Source: Sipunculus nudus (Eukaryota; Annelida; Sipuncula; Golfingiida; Sipunculidae). Taken from it: a stretch of DNA of 64,000 nt. Where the stretch lies: assembly GCA_026874595.1 (NCBI GenBank), contig CM049320.1:17682988-17746987 (forward strand). The letters are read 5' to 3'. The notes beneath the pieces are model-generated. The model searched no databases. It saw only the letters and a list, made by a program, of their open reading frames with translations, and had not been told where the DNA came from. The position numbers were made by a program, and so were the translations under genes. Positions 50,140 to 62,506 of this stretch are shown piece by piece (the stretch's first letter is position 1; each line of letters opens with the position of its first letter).

Positions 50140-50325
50140 TACGAAGTTGAGCGACCCAATTTTCGGTATGGTAGGGTTTTTTTGGGAGAACATCTTACCA
50201 TATGCCGCATTTCGGATTCATATGTCCAACGGTTACAAAAAATACCCTACTAACGGACGGACGCCCGGACGACGGACAATGGACATGGCTATAGCTCAGA
50301 TGACTTTTAGTCAGCTGAGCTCAAC
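50140..50325 (-). mobile_element. Family A 5' fragment, minus strand
   Basis: On the minus strand it begins AGCTCAGCTGACT-AAA-AGTCATCTGAGCT (50321-50293), then CATTGTCCGTCGTCCGG and CGTCCGTCCGTTAG, and ends around 50140. Confidence 0.6.
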
Positions 50326-50403
50326 ATATAATTATCCCTAGACTGAATGGGAAATTTTCAAAGCAAATAAATCACTCTGAACATAATATTAAGGACTTCA
50401 TAC

Positions 50404-50409
50404 TTTATT
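50404..50409 (-). terminator. AATAAA candidate on the minus strand
   Basis: CACCAATAAAGTATG on the minus strand could serve the candidate transcript starting near 51.8 kb. It is one of several chance-prone AATAAA hexamers in AT-rich DNA. Confidence 0.25.
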
Positions 50410-50859
50410 GGTGGTTCACCAGAATGTTAATTACAAACATTATTTAGAATTACAAAATAACATGGATAATATACATCTGAAACTTGAAAGTACTATATCT
50501 ACCAAGGGATTATTCTACGCTTTTCTATGGTCCTTTATATATGTGCCACATCCCATCTGAAATTTTTTTTTTCTTTTAACAAGAAATTCACCATTCATCA
50601 ATTTAGGCTCCACTTTGAACTTTGAACCTTTTTAAACTTAACAGCTCATAAATAATCCTTCTTTCGCAAAAAAGGGATTCTTGAAAGATAGAATAATTCC
50701 TGGTATCAATAAATCTTCCATAAAAAGGTTCGAAATATATGTCCGTAAAATCTGAGTTTCTGGTGTGACTTTCACCTATTCCAACTTGTGCTACTATCCT
50801 TTGAATACATAAAATGAGTGCATTAATGGAGTAAATTTTATATTGAACTCATCAATTGT

Positions 50860-50989
50860 TCAGAACATAGGATCCAGATCCATTGTTATTTTGCTTGCCT
50901 GGACATTCCCTGCAGTCCAAAATGACAATATGTATGGGCTTGAATAGGAAGTTGGGTTGAGTTCTCTCCATGTGTGTTTTCCCATATAT
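50860..50989 (-). other. Candidate downstream exon, minus strand
   Basis: A good acceptor (GTTTTCTGCTTTAG) ends at 50990. All three minus frames then stay open for over 30 codons; one contains MGKHTWRELNPTSY and ends in TGA at 50862-50860. Joining the donor at 51691 directly here would make TG|A, a stop, so these two cannot be adjacent coding exons as read. It may be a missed-exon gene, a non-coding transcript, or chance. Confidence 0.25.
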
Positions 50990-51690
50990 CTAAAGCAGAA
51001 AACTTTGTTTTAATATTTTTAAATACTTAACTTACAATAGGAACTTAAAAAAAACTAACATTAAAAAAAAATATTATCAACTTTATTATTCATTAAAAAA
51101 ATCCATTTTAATACTATTAAACGATGTGTACTAAATTTTCCCTTTTGTCTGTGGATCTAAAAAAACCCACAAACCATAGCATGCATACTATACAAAGACA
51201 CATGATATCAGGTGTCAGATTTACTAGAATTCTCTGCATGAACTGCTCTAAACCAAACTATTTTCAAAATATATTAATAATATAAAATGATTTAATTAGC
51301 ATATTGATTTTTTTATTATGGGGAACTTAATATGAAACTTCCTATTACTGTAGGTAAAAAAAAAGAAAATAAACTGAAACCCTAATGGATAATTTTTTTT
51401 TTTAATATGGTCATGATATATAGTGTAAACAAGGCAACATGACAGCCTATATGTACATCTGCAAAAAAAAATATTTATATATACTTCTATATACTTACAG
51501 TTACAGTGACATTGTTATTTGTATAAAAAAAATATTAAATTTTAAAATTTACATGACAATCTTTAACAATAACACTTACACTAAGTAATAGATAAACCGT
51601 GTGAAAATGTAACATTATTGATTCATTTAAAGAGCATGACGTGATTATTCATGGTCATATGGCATAGTTTGTCAGTAATCCATGGCTCAC

Positions 51691-51785
51691 CATAGCAATT
51701 TATTTGCGTCTTGCAGGCCCTCCGACTTCGGACACCGAACATCCCGGAATACAAACCAGCGTCCTTGAGATTTTGACATAGCCAT
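51691..51785 (-). CDS. Candidate first coding exon, minus strand
   Basis: Starts at AAAATGG on the minus strand (ATG at 51785) with a second in-frame ATG at 51779. The frame begins MAMSKSQGRWFVFRDV and runs 31 codons plus two bases to CTATG|GTGAGC, a good donor. If not spliced it would stop one codon later at TGA (51689). Base composition is more GC- and CpG-rich than its surroundings, and the segment directly upstream looks like a promoter. I do not recognise the protein and found no matching downstream exon in phase, so this is a candidate only. A frame-shifted alternative on the same strand lacks an upstream ATG. Confidence 0.35.
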
Positions 51786-52095
51786 TTTGGCTGACGACAA
51801 TTCCGCAACTCGCTGCGCTTAACCGTTTATCAAACACTGTAGAAAAAGCGTACTCCAGTAATATTGTATCCTCTGTGAAAATGAAGTCTATAGAACGTAG
51901 AAACTATAAAATTATGAACTTCTTAACGAAACTTAGTGTTCCACATGCCGAAATATCCCCGCCTGACAGTCCCGCCCAGCAGACGACATGACTATAGTGC
52001 TCTCCTTCTTATCACTACGCGGGCCCACACGCAGCGTGACGTCAAAGAGACCGCGGATTACGCTACACGAAATAGTTCTTTCTTTGTAAGCAAAT
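51786..52095 (-). promoter_or_regulatory. CpG-rich promoter with CRE and GC box
   Basis: A 300-bp CpG-rich island lies between very AT-rich sequences. It contains a perfect cAMP-response element TGACGTCA at 52037-52044, a GC box CCCGCCC at 51971-51977, and GGGCCCACACGCAGCG. Its low-coordinate edge meets the candidate first exon at 51785 on the minus strand. On the + strand a donor-like TTT|GTAAGC near 52086 would also allow a divergent transcript. This is the best promoter-like region in the window. Confidence 0.45.
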
Positions 52096-52619
52096 ATGTC
52101 GTCAGACTGTGTGCACGTTATATTCATCAAGTTTAAATTGCTTGAAATTGCACAGTATAAACAAACGGTCAAGATATAAAACTGACATTTTGAAGATTAG
52201 TTAAGGGTTTCCTGAAAATATGAGATATATTAAAACCTGATATTCAATTTAATTTGTTCTTATCAAGTTAAATAAATGTAAGATTCATTTAAAATAAAAA
52301 TATAAATAAACTAAAAATTAAATTATTTTATTAATATTTTATTATATTTATTTATTTGATTATTTATTATTAATATGATATTGTTTAATACTATGAATAT
52401 ATTATTTTCATTATAACTATCATTAGGCCTCTTATTGCAATATTTAGTCATCAAAATTAAAATTGATCATAAAATCAGAAATAATATATTAATGACATTA
52501 TATTAAGATATCATAATGTAATATAAATAATTATTGTAATTCAAATGATAATTATAATGAAAAAATAATATTAATAGCATTAAAAAATAGAATATTTGAA
52601 TACATATTCAATAATATAA
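52096..52619. other. Extremely AT-rich spacer
   Basis: Almost only A and T from about 52230 to 52680 with many ATTAATATT motifs. No element or gene. Confidence 0.6.
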
Positions 52620-55480
52620 ATAAGAAATAAACTATTTTATTAATATTTTATAATATTTATTTATCTGATTATATTCATAATATTCATCATGTTACCATAG
52701 TTTCCTATATGTTACTATGGGGTCTTACTCCTAGCTGTGTTTTCCTAAAGGCATTGAAAATTAACTATAATACCTCAAATATATTACTAATTAATTTCCT
52801 ATATTTTACTGTAACCCCTATAGGTTACTATAGATGTATATAGTAAACTATAGGATATTTTCGCTGGGTAAATACGGACTTTATATGGTTATTATCCAGA
52901 AACGTGATGTTTATATGGGTATTACATCGACAATCCCGGAGGGACCCTTGTGACTTAACCCACCTTTCTCCCTCGACCTAATCTTATTTCAGAAGTAAAT
53001 CCTGTGATGAGTTTAAATAGAAAAATACATGAAAATACGTTACGTAGAACAATTTCGCAGTTTGATAATAACTTTTCAAAGATTTAATAATATATTATTG
53101 TTGTTTATTTTATGTAACCAAACGAACATGCCACGTGGGGCCCGCCATGGGCCCACATGGGGAACAATGCAGGACAAACTGGACAATGTCCTCATGGGCC
53201 CTACGTGGGCACTACCTACATGCACTAGTACTGTTCTATTTTATGTTATATAAATGAAAGTTATTTTAATATAAACTATAGCTTTACTTTATGCTTACAT
53301 AAAATGATATTAAAGGAAACTACAAACTAATATATGCTTTGAAAAATTGACAAAGATACTCCACGTTACTAAAGTTCCTTATATGTGACTATAGACTCCT
53401 GCAGTTAAGAATTTTCTTTAGGTATTGAAAATTGACTATAATATTCATCGTGTTACCATAGTTTCCTATATGTTACTATGGGGTCCTACTGCTCGGTGTG
53501 ATTTTCCTGGAGGCATTGAAAATTGACTATAATACCCCAAATATTACTACTTCGTTTCCTATATTTTTCTGTAACCCCTATAGGTTACTATACATGTAAA
53601 TAGTAAACTATAGGATATTTTGGCTGGGTAAATACGGACTTTATATGTTTATTATCCAGAAACGTGATGTTTATACTGGTATAACATAGGCTAGCCTGGA
53701 GGGACCCTTGTGAATTAGCCCGCGTGGCTCCCTCGACCTAATCTCAGTTGAGAAGTAAATCTTGTGATGAGTTTAAATAGATAAAAAAACATGAAGATAC
53801 GTCCCGTAGAACAATTTCGCAGTTAATTAATTACTTCTCAAAGATTTAATAATATATCATTGTTTTAATTTATTTTTTGGTAACAAATACGAACATGCCA
53901 CATGGGACCCGCCATGGGCCCACATGTGGAATAATGCAGTGCAATCTGGACAATGCCCTCATGGGCCCCATGTGGGCACTACCTGTGTCCGCCCATATTC
54001 AATAATATGAATTAGAAATAAATTATTTATTAATATTTTATAGCAAAAAATTACTTATCTGATTATTTTCTAATAATATTCTAATATATATTATATTAAA
54101 TGATATTAATGGAAACTACAAACTAATATATGCTTTGAAAATTGACAATAAATACTTCAAGTGACAAAAGTTTCCTTTTATGTGACTACAGACTCCTGCA
54201 GTTAATTTAGATTTTTCTATAGATATTGAAAATTGACTATAATACCCATCATGTTACCATAGTTTCCTGTATGTTACTATGGGGTTCTATTGCTAGGTGT
54301 GATTTTCCTAGAGGTATTGAAAATTGACTATAATACCCCAAATATTACTAATTAGCTTCCTATATTTTTATATAACCCCTGTAGGTTACTATACATGTAA
54401 ACAGTAAAATAAAGGAAATTTTGGCTAGGTAAATACGGATTTGATATGGATATTATCCAGAAAAGTGATGTTTATACTGGTATTTCATGGGCTAGCCTGG
54501 CGGGACCCTTGTGACTTAACCCACTTGGCTCCCTCGACCTAATTTCAGTTCAGAAGTAAATCTTGTGATGAGTTTAAATAGACAAAAACATGAAAATACG
54601 TCACGGAAAACAATTTCGCAGTTAATTGATTACTTCTCAAAGATTTAATAATATATCATTGTTTTTTATTTTTTGTAACAAATACGAACATGCCGCATGG
54701 GACCCGCCATGGGCCCACAATTAGAACAATGCAGGACATTCTGGACAATGCCTTCATGGCCCCATGTGGGCACTACCTGTGTCCCCCCATATTCAATAAT
54801 ATGTATTGGAAATAAATTATTTTATTGATATTTTATAACAAAAAAAATTTATTATCTGATTATTTTTTAGTAATATTCTAAATTATGTTACATAAAATGA
54901 TATTAATGAAAACTACAAACTAATATATGCTTTGAAAATTGACAAAAAATACTCCACATTACTAAACTTTCCTTTTGTGACTACAGACTCCTACATTTAA
55001 TTAAGATTTTCCTATAGGTATTGAAAATTGACCATAATATTCATCATGTTACCATAGTTTCCCATATGTTACTATGGGGTCCTATTTCTAGCTGTGATTT
55101 TCCTAGAGGCATTGAAAATTGACTATAATGCCCCAAATACTACTAATTAGTTTCCTATATTTTTATATAAACCCTACAGGTTACTATACATGTAAATAGT
55201 AAACTACAGGATTATTTTGCCGGGTAAATACAGACATTATATTGTTATTTTCCAGAAACGTGATGTTTATACTGGTATTACATGGGCTAGCCTGGCAGGA
55301 CCCTTGTGACTTAACCACATGGCTCCTACGACCTAATCTCAGTTCAGAAGTAAATCATATGATGAGTTTAAATAGACAAAAACATGAAAATACGTCACGT
55401 AGAACAATTTCGCAGTTAATTAATTACATCTCAAAGATTTAATAATATATCATTGTTTTTTATTTTATGTTACAAATACG
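52620..55480 (+). repeat. Tandem units of 760-800 bp
   Basis: GTTACCATAGTTTCC recurs at about 52691, 53452, 54253 and 55048 (spacings 761, 801, 795). Each unit has TACTATGGGGTC, repeated ATTGAAAATTGACTATAAT, TGGCTGGGTAAATACGGAC, CCTCGACCTAATCT and a GC-rich core CCATGGGCCCACATG..GGGCACTACCTG. The GC-rich core resembles the right terminus of the 12.2-kb insertion. Units differ by a few percent to 10 percent by eye. Confidence 0.85.
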
Positions 55481-55652
55481 AACATGCCACATGGGACCCG
55501 CCATGGGCCCACATGTGGAACAATGTAGGACAATCTGGACAATGCCCTCATGGGCCCCATGTGGGCACTACCTGTGTCCGCCCATGCCCATGTCTGCCCA
55601 TGTGAAGCCCATATATACCCACGTGGGCCCCTCGTATATGTGCTATCAGGGA

Positions 55653-55990
55653 TAGTTTAGATGCATCTTATCAAGGGCTAGGCCAATTTCGAATATGGAT
55701 GACCTTGATGCATTTTTACAAGGTCACACAGGCGATAACGCTGAAATGATGTTAACTTTTAATATGTCACTGAGGATTCAAATGCATGGATCGGTCCAAA
55801 AATTAAATTGACATAAGATCTTTGATAGCATTGTTTTCTGCAGAAGACAGATGTCACCACCTTATGTTGTTTTCTTGCTATAATGATGTTTAAATGGAAT
55901 AACTTTGTAAGAATTTGAGGTACAGTCATCAAACACACAAGTTTGATGCATCTTATCAACAGCTAGGTCAAATTTGAACATGGATGACCA
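55653..55990 (+). mobile_element. GTATCCC-hairpin element, right part
   Basis: Continuation of the element interrupted at 43424: GATGCATCTTATCAAGGGC, GGATGACCTTGATGCATTTT, CAAGGTCACACAGG, then another AATAACTTTGTAAGAATTTG / GGTACAGTCATCAAAC unit at about 55905-55990. Confidence 0.6.
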
Positions 55991-55994
55991 TTGA

Positions 55995-58330
55995 GTTGTT
56001 AAGTGGTTAATGTAACATATATAGTTTTGTTAATAAAAATGTTATCTGTTCCAGAAAGTTTGCTCTGATTAGTGTTTTCGCTGTAATTTAGAATTTGTAA
56101 TATATAAAAATATAAAAAAAGGATGTAGAATATTTTTTTACAAAGATACTTTATTCAAATTCACTCCAAATTATGTTGTTTAAATTGGTGGTTAGCAAAA
56201 TTCTGTGCAAACAAAAATTCAAACAGCTAAATGTAATTTCTCAAAGAGCAGTGTGTTAGAAAATCTTTCTAAAAATGTTTACACATATTAGTGCCAAGAA
56301 CATAAATAATAAGAGGTCATGCTACAATAATTATGATAATGGAAAACGCATTCAGAAATTTGAATTTAATGAGCTAGTTTGCTGTCTTTCAGGAATTTTT
56401 TCCCCTTTATCTTCACCTATGTGTACACATTTTGTCATCGTTGCATATGTTTCTATTAGTTTTGTTCATTTGATTTATAATTTATCAACTGTTTTAAAAA
56501 AAAGTGAAAAAAATGAAAAAAAAATAAAAATTGTTAAGAAAAGGTCAGATTAAAAAAAATGTTAAAAAAGTTTCCTTTTTTTTCAAGTTTTAGTTTTGAT
56601 CTTGTTACTTATTGGATTTTTCCCCTTTAACTTCACATATGTGTATTCATTTTATTATACATGTTCCTTTAGACAATTTAAATATTTTTGTATTACATTG
56701 TATTGTTAGGTGGTAAGCTGTTTTGTCATATGAAAAGGTTATGTTCCAGAAAGTTAGCTAGGATTTTACTAAAATAATTTTTTTTAGAAATGTGGTATGT
56801 TTGTGTTTTTATAGTTATTATATAGAAACTGTAATATATTGAAAAAAAGGATGCAGATTATTTTTTTAAGTTACCTTATTCAAATGGTGTTTAAATTGAT
56901 GGATAGCAAAAATCAGTGTTAACAAAGTAATTCAAACAGTGTAATTTCTCAAAGAGCAGTGTGTTTGAAAATCTCTCCAAAAATGTTAACACATATTAGT
57001 GTCCAAGACATTAATAGTAAGAGGTTAAGCTACACTAATTATGATTATGAAAAAAAAATTTAGAAATTTGAATTTAATGAACTAGTTTGTTGTGTTTGCA
57101 TGTATTGTTTTTTTTTCTTAATCTTCAATTTTGTGTACTCATTTTGAAATCTTTGCACATGTATCTATTAGTTTTGTTCAATTGTTGTACAATTTAATTA
57201 TCAACTGTTAAAAAGAGGTTAACAAAAATGTTAAAAATGAAAATTGTAAAGAAATTGCAATTAAAAAAAATCATAAAAATGTTTTTCTTTTCACAAGTGT
57301 AAGTTTTGATCTTGTAACTTATTGGATTGTTGTTTCCTTTATCTTCACATATTGGTTCTCATTTAATTATTTGTGTACCTTTAGACAATTTAGACATTTT
57401 GTTGTATTACATTGTATTGTTAAGTGGTAAGTGTAGCTGATATAGTTTTGACATACTAAAAGGTTATCTGTTCAAATATGCAAAGTATGTTATTTAAATT
57501 AATGGATAGCAACATTTAGTGTAAACAAAAGAAATTCCAACAATATAATGAACCGGTTTGCTGTCTTTGCATATTTTGATTTTTGTACTCATTTGTACTC
57601 TATATGTACTCATTTTGTAATCTTTCTACATGTATCTACTAGTAGGTTTGATCATATGTTGTTTAATTTATCAACTGTTAAAAAAGGTGTACAAAAAGTT
57701 TTAAAAAGTTAACAAAATTTAAAATAAATTGTTAAGAAAGGTTAACAAAATACATTGTTAAAAAGTTTTTCTTTTAACATGTTAGTTTTGATCTTGTTTC
57801 TTATCGGATTGTTTTTTTCCCTTTATTTTCAAATATATATGTACTTATTTAATTACTTGTGTTATTTAGAAATTTTGTTGATGTACATTGTATTGTTAGA
57901 TGGGATGTGTATCTGATAATTTTTTTTTTCATTTTAAAAAGGTTATCTGTTCAAGAAAGTTATAGCTCTGATTATATAAAAGAACTCTCTCTTTTAGAAA
58001 TTTTGTATACTTGTGTTTTTGCTGTTATAATATAGAAGTTGTTATATATTGATATAAAAAGCTTGTTAATTAATTTTTACCAAAGTTACTTTATTCAAAT
58101 TCTCTGCAAAGTAAGTTGTTTAAATTATTGGATAGCAAAAATCAGTGAAAACCAAGTAAATCAAACAATGGAATTTCTCAATGAGCAATTTGTTGGAAAA
58201 CACTCTTAAAAATTGTTAACACATATTAGTGCCCTGGATAGTAATCATAAGAGGTCAAGGTTCAATAACTATCATTTTGAAAAACATGCACATTCAAGAA
58301 TTTGAATTTAATGAACTAGTTAGTCTTTGC
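55995..58330 (+). repeat. Old tandem array of about 700 bp per unit
   Basis: Four units are marked by GGTTATCTGTTC..GAAAGTT at about 56045, 56738, 57465 (with a deletion) and 57943. Shared blocks include TTTCTCAAAGAGCAGTGTGT, AACACATATTAGTGCC, TTTGAATTTAATGAACTAG and ATTACATTGTATTGTTAG. Many substitutions and A-run length changes indicate age. Small frames are not conserved between units. Confidence 0.8.
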
Positions 58331-60244
58331 AGGGAATAAAGGTCATTGTCTAACCCTGATATTTAATTCAAACTGTTTCAGAAAACGGGCTCTGACACAG
58401 GACTTTACAAATACATTATAAAAACAAGATGGTCAGAAAGGCTAAACGACCAACATTCATCCTGAATTGTTTACATCTTGACCTGTCTGCTGATCCCTGA
58501 CAGAATGGCATCTCAGGATCTTACACAACACTGGTAGGTGGCAATACTTTGTGCTCAAAACACTAAATGATCCTTTTCTACATCAAAGAGTTTCATCAAA
58601 ATTTATTACCTTCCATTTTCAGGGAGACAGATACATGTGATCTAATGTGTGCTTTTTGTTTCACTGAAAAATAATATGGCTGCTGTCAGGTACTGATTGT
58701 GTGCTTAAAGTATTCTGTTCATTTCTATAAACGACATGTTTGTTTAATTAAATCCCAAGATCATTTTGTCAGCAGAGGTCAGTTTCTATAAAATACTATA
58801 ACAATCTTCAAAATACCTTAACAATCATCAAAATTAATTTCAGGTAGCCATTTTTGTTTTATGAGAGCTAGATGATATCCATGCAGGTAGTATTTTTTTA
58901 ACCCTGTTATTGATAGCCTTTTGTTTTCCTGTGAAGCTTGGCAGTATTTTAAATAATAATAGGACACAAATATTTGTAAGATTAACAAACTTGAAATCCA
59001 GGGAGGTCCTAATTGAATAAATATAGACCGATATTTGGCAGGAAATAGAGCAATAACATGGTTTGGAGCATGTGAACTTTGGAAATTTGATGACAAATAA
59101 CCCAGTACAAGTAAATTTAATACAAATGAAAGCTACAATAACTTGTTACTTATCATATGTATTAACATTAAATTAACACAAAATATATTTCCTCCTTATA
59201 AAAAATTCAGACCAAGAAATTGTTTCTCAGTAATTAATACGTGCTCTTTATCTGTTATTCAAGCATTATAACTTACGAGACTTGTATTAAAGTGGTAAGT
59301 TTTATTTTTCAAGTTTACAATCCAGACCTGTCATTCATTCAGTGCCAGGTTATTTTACCTCATCTTTGTATAACTTTATCAGTTCCTTCCCAGGAAGCAA
59401 GTCCTGCTCTGCTATGTCATGAGGCAGAAAAAATCTATCCTTTAATAACTTTCACACTGGTACAGTATCTTTATGTGCAATGTCTGTACCCTTTGACCAG
59501 TGTATTGAATGCCTTATGCAAGGCATCATGACTACAATCTGTAAGGAAAAGTAACTTCTTTGTACATTATAATAGCTACTTCCCTGAAAAGACTCCTTTC
59601 TCATCCTAACTTTTAATCTTCCTAACTAAGCAACCCATTTAACAATTCTGCATTTTCTTTGATTACAAAAAGCTTTTTGCTTATACACCAAGCTGCATGC
59701 ATAATCACTGAGCACCATGGCCAGCCTATTATGTACTTTACAATTTCCTTATCAAGGATTGGTTTTTGTCTTTCATTTTTTTAGGATATATTTTGTTGAA
59801 CTTATTTTAACATTATCTCAGATAATTATTTTCTTAAGCATATCCATCTTCACTTAAATTGCCTTATTCAATTCAGTTCCAGATTAACTACTTGAATAGC
59901 CTTTTAAAACTGAAGTGTTGAAAATTTGTGTGTAACACATATCAACTGTTGTTGAAAAGAACTAGTTTTACTTATAGAAGTAAAAAGAAATGGAGTTTTG
60001 TATTATGAGCTGTTTAGCCATACCCAATAGCTTGATAATTCTTTAATCTATTAGAAATATGCAAGATATGGTATTTTGATCAATGTTATGGGATTTAAGA
60101 GAGCCTGAATCTAGCCTGCAAATGATCTTGGGACCTTAATTGGGTCAATTTTCACTTGAAATATTTGAACATTTCACCATCAAATTCAGATGTACATCCT
60201 GTTGGTTTGAAACATTAGATCTGAATTAAGTAGATAACCCATCA
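58331..60244. other. Unassigned sequence
   Basis: No element or gene supported. A 60-bp stretch near 58380 (GACACAGGACTTTACAAATAC) loosely resembles 61400 (GATACAGGATTTTGTAACAAAC), suggesting that both edges of the neighbouring array share sequence. A CCATGG-containing CACTGAGCACCATGGCC near 59707 may be a decayed family A 3' end. Confidence 0.4.
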
Positions 60245-61375
60245 CACATCACCTAATTGAACATACATGTCTATGACCTTAATATTACACATACATTACA
60301 TGTCTGTGGCCATGAAATCACACAGACATTACATATCTATTACCAAAACATTACACAGACATTACATATCCAAGACCATGACATCACACAGACATTACAT
60401 ATCTATGACCATAAAACAGACGTTACATATCTATGACCATGACATCACACAGACATTTCATGTCTATGACCATAAAATTACATATTACATATCAATGACC
60501 ATGAAATCACACAGACATTACATATCTTTGACGATAACATTACACAGACAAATTGTCTATGACCATAACATTACACAGACATTACATATTTTTACCATAT
60601 GGAATCACACAGACATTACATATCTATGACCATGGCATCATAAAAACATTACATCACTATGACCATGGCATCACATAGACAGTACAGACTTATCATATCT
60701 GTGACCATGACATCACACAGACTAGACATATCTATGACCATAAAATTACATATTACATATCTATGACCATGAAATCACACAGACATTACATATCTATGAC
60801 TATGGCATCACACAGACAAATTGTCTATGACCATAACATTACACAAACATTACATATCTTTTACCATATGGTATCACACAGACATCACATATATATGACC
60901 ATGGCATCACATAGACATTACATAACTATGACCATGACATCACATAGACAGTACAGACTTATCATATCTGTGACCATGACATCACACAGACTAGATATAT
61001 CTATGACCATGACATCACACAGACATTCCATATCTATGACCATGACATCACACCGACATTACATATCTATGACCATAAAATGGCACAGACATTAAATACA
61101 GATCTATGACCATAACATCACACAGACATTACATAGGGATATATGACCATAACACTCTACAGACATTACATATCTAAGGTCATGCCTTCACACCAACATT
61201 ACATATCTATGACCGTAAAGGTACACAGACATTACATATATATGACCATGACATAACACATATATTTATTAGCATAATGTCACACAGGTATTACATATTT
61301 ATGCCCATTATATCACACAGAAATTACATATATATGACCAGACCATTGCATATTTATGATCATAACACTACACAG
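60245..61375 (+). repeat. 33-bp minisatellite
   Basis: About 34 units with consensus ATGACCATGACATCACACAG and ACATTACATATCT. The 33-bp period is eleven codons, so frames of 110-120 codons arise (HRHYISMTMTS repeats). Because neighbouring units differ by one- or two-base indels that break the frame, I do not call it coding. An eight-unit higher-order repeat of about 269 bp is visible (CAGACAAATTGTCTATG at 60545 and 60813). Confidence 0.9.
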
Positions 61376-61662
61376 ACAGACACTACAACAAAACCTGCCA
61401 CTTGATACAGGATTTTGTAACAAACAAGATCTTACAGACTAGTATTCCTTACACTATTTTGGCTGCTTCTTAATGCAGACAAGACATGACATTTCACACG
61501 ATTTCATATATAGACATTTTCCTGAAGGACATATTTCTATTATTTCACAAAATTAAGACAACAAGGAACTATAAAAAAACATAATTAAGGAAAGCATGTA
61601 AAGTAGTGAAATTTTGATTTTTTTTCCAGATTCCATAAAGATCTTCTGAATTTGATGAAGTG

Positions 61663-61737
<75 letters not shown>

Positions 61738-62437
61738 TCTCCAGTTGTTGTTAAGCTTAGTAGAATTATTTTGCACAGGGTTTGTTTCATGAGGTCTTTA
61801 TTTGACAGCAGCTGTATTTATTTTTCCTTTAGCATACATTTGGATGACAAAATGCCACAGGACATTTACTGTACCAACACTGAAGTGACATGGGACAAAC
61901 TGTCACTGCATGTGGAATTAACAATAAGTCACAATTTACCATAATTTGTGTGGCTTAGTCATGCATGGCCATACTGTATTTTGGTATACTGTGGCCATTA
62001 TATGTGTGTGTGTGGCTATGTATATGTGTGTTTAAATATATATAATTATATATATGTGTATATTCATATAATATTTATTATAATATATGTATGTGTGCAA
62101 GTGTGTACTAAGAATATCAAAAGATAATTTTTATTGATTATCAGGGTTTCATCAAACCTACAAACATAACTGTCAGACACATAAATATAGACAATTAAAA
62201 GTGAAATATAAATTATAAAAGCATAGAATTGATAGTTTATAATTTTAGTTAAAAAAATATCTTCCATTTTAGTTAAGAGATAGCTTTTGAAAAAAAGATT
62301 TTTTGCATGAAACTTGTAAAATGTGTTTGTATTCATCATTCTTCCTGAAAACTGTTAATTCTTATTACCCTAGAAATATGACTGACATTAATCATTTATT
62401 CCCATACATGTACACATATATTTATATTTTCACACAC

Positions 62438-62506
<69 letters not shown>

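Larger units (their letters stand above)
43425..55652. mobile_element. 12.2-kb TIR-bounded insertion
   Basis: Left end TCCCAGATAGCA (43425-43436), right end TGCTATCAGGGA (55641-55652). Read inward, the two ends match at about 27 of 35 positions. Both are abutted by TA. Outside lie two halves of one element: GGTACAGTCACCAATCC on the left and GTTTAGATGCATCTTATC on the right join to match intact copies at 43263 and 55918. Inside are a left 234-bp GC-rich array, nested small elements, two CpG-rich segments, and a right array of 760-800-bp units carrying the same GC-rich motif. No frame resembles a transposase. Superfamily unknown; TA on each side is shared with Tc1/mariner but the length and ends are not typical of it. 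Confidence 0.6.

Noticed and set aside
60267-61095. 120- and 110-codon frames in the 33-bp array
   Set aside because: Repeat-driven; one- and two-base indels between units break the frame and no codon preference is visible.
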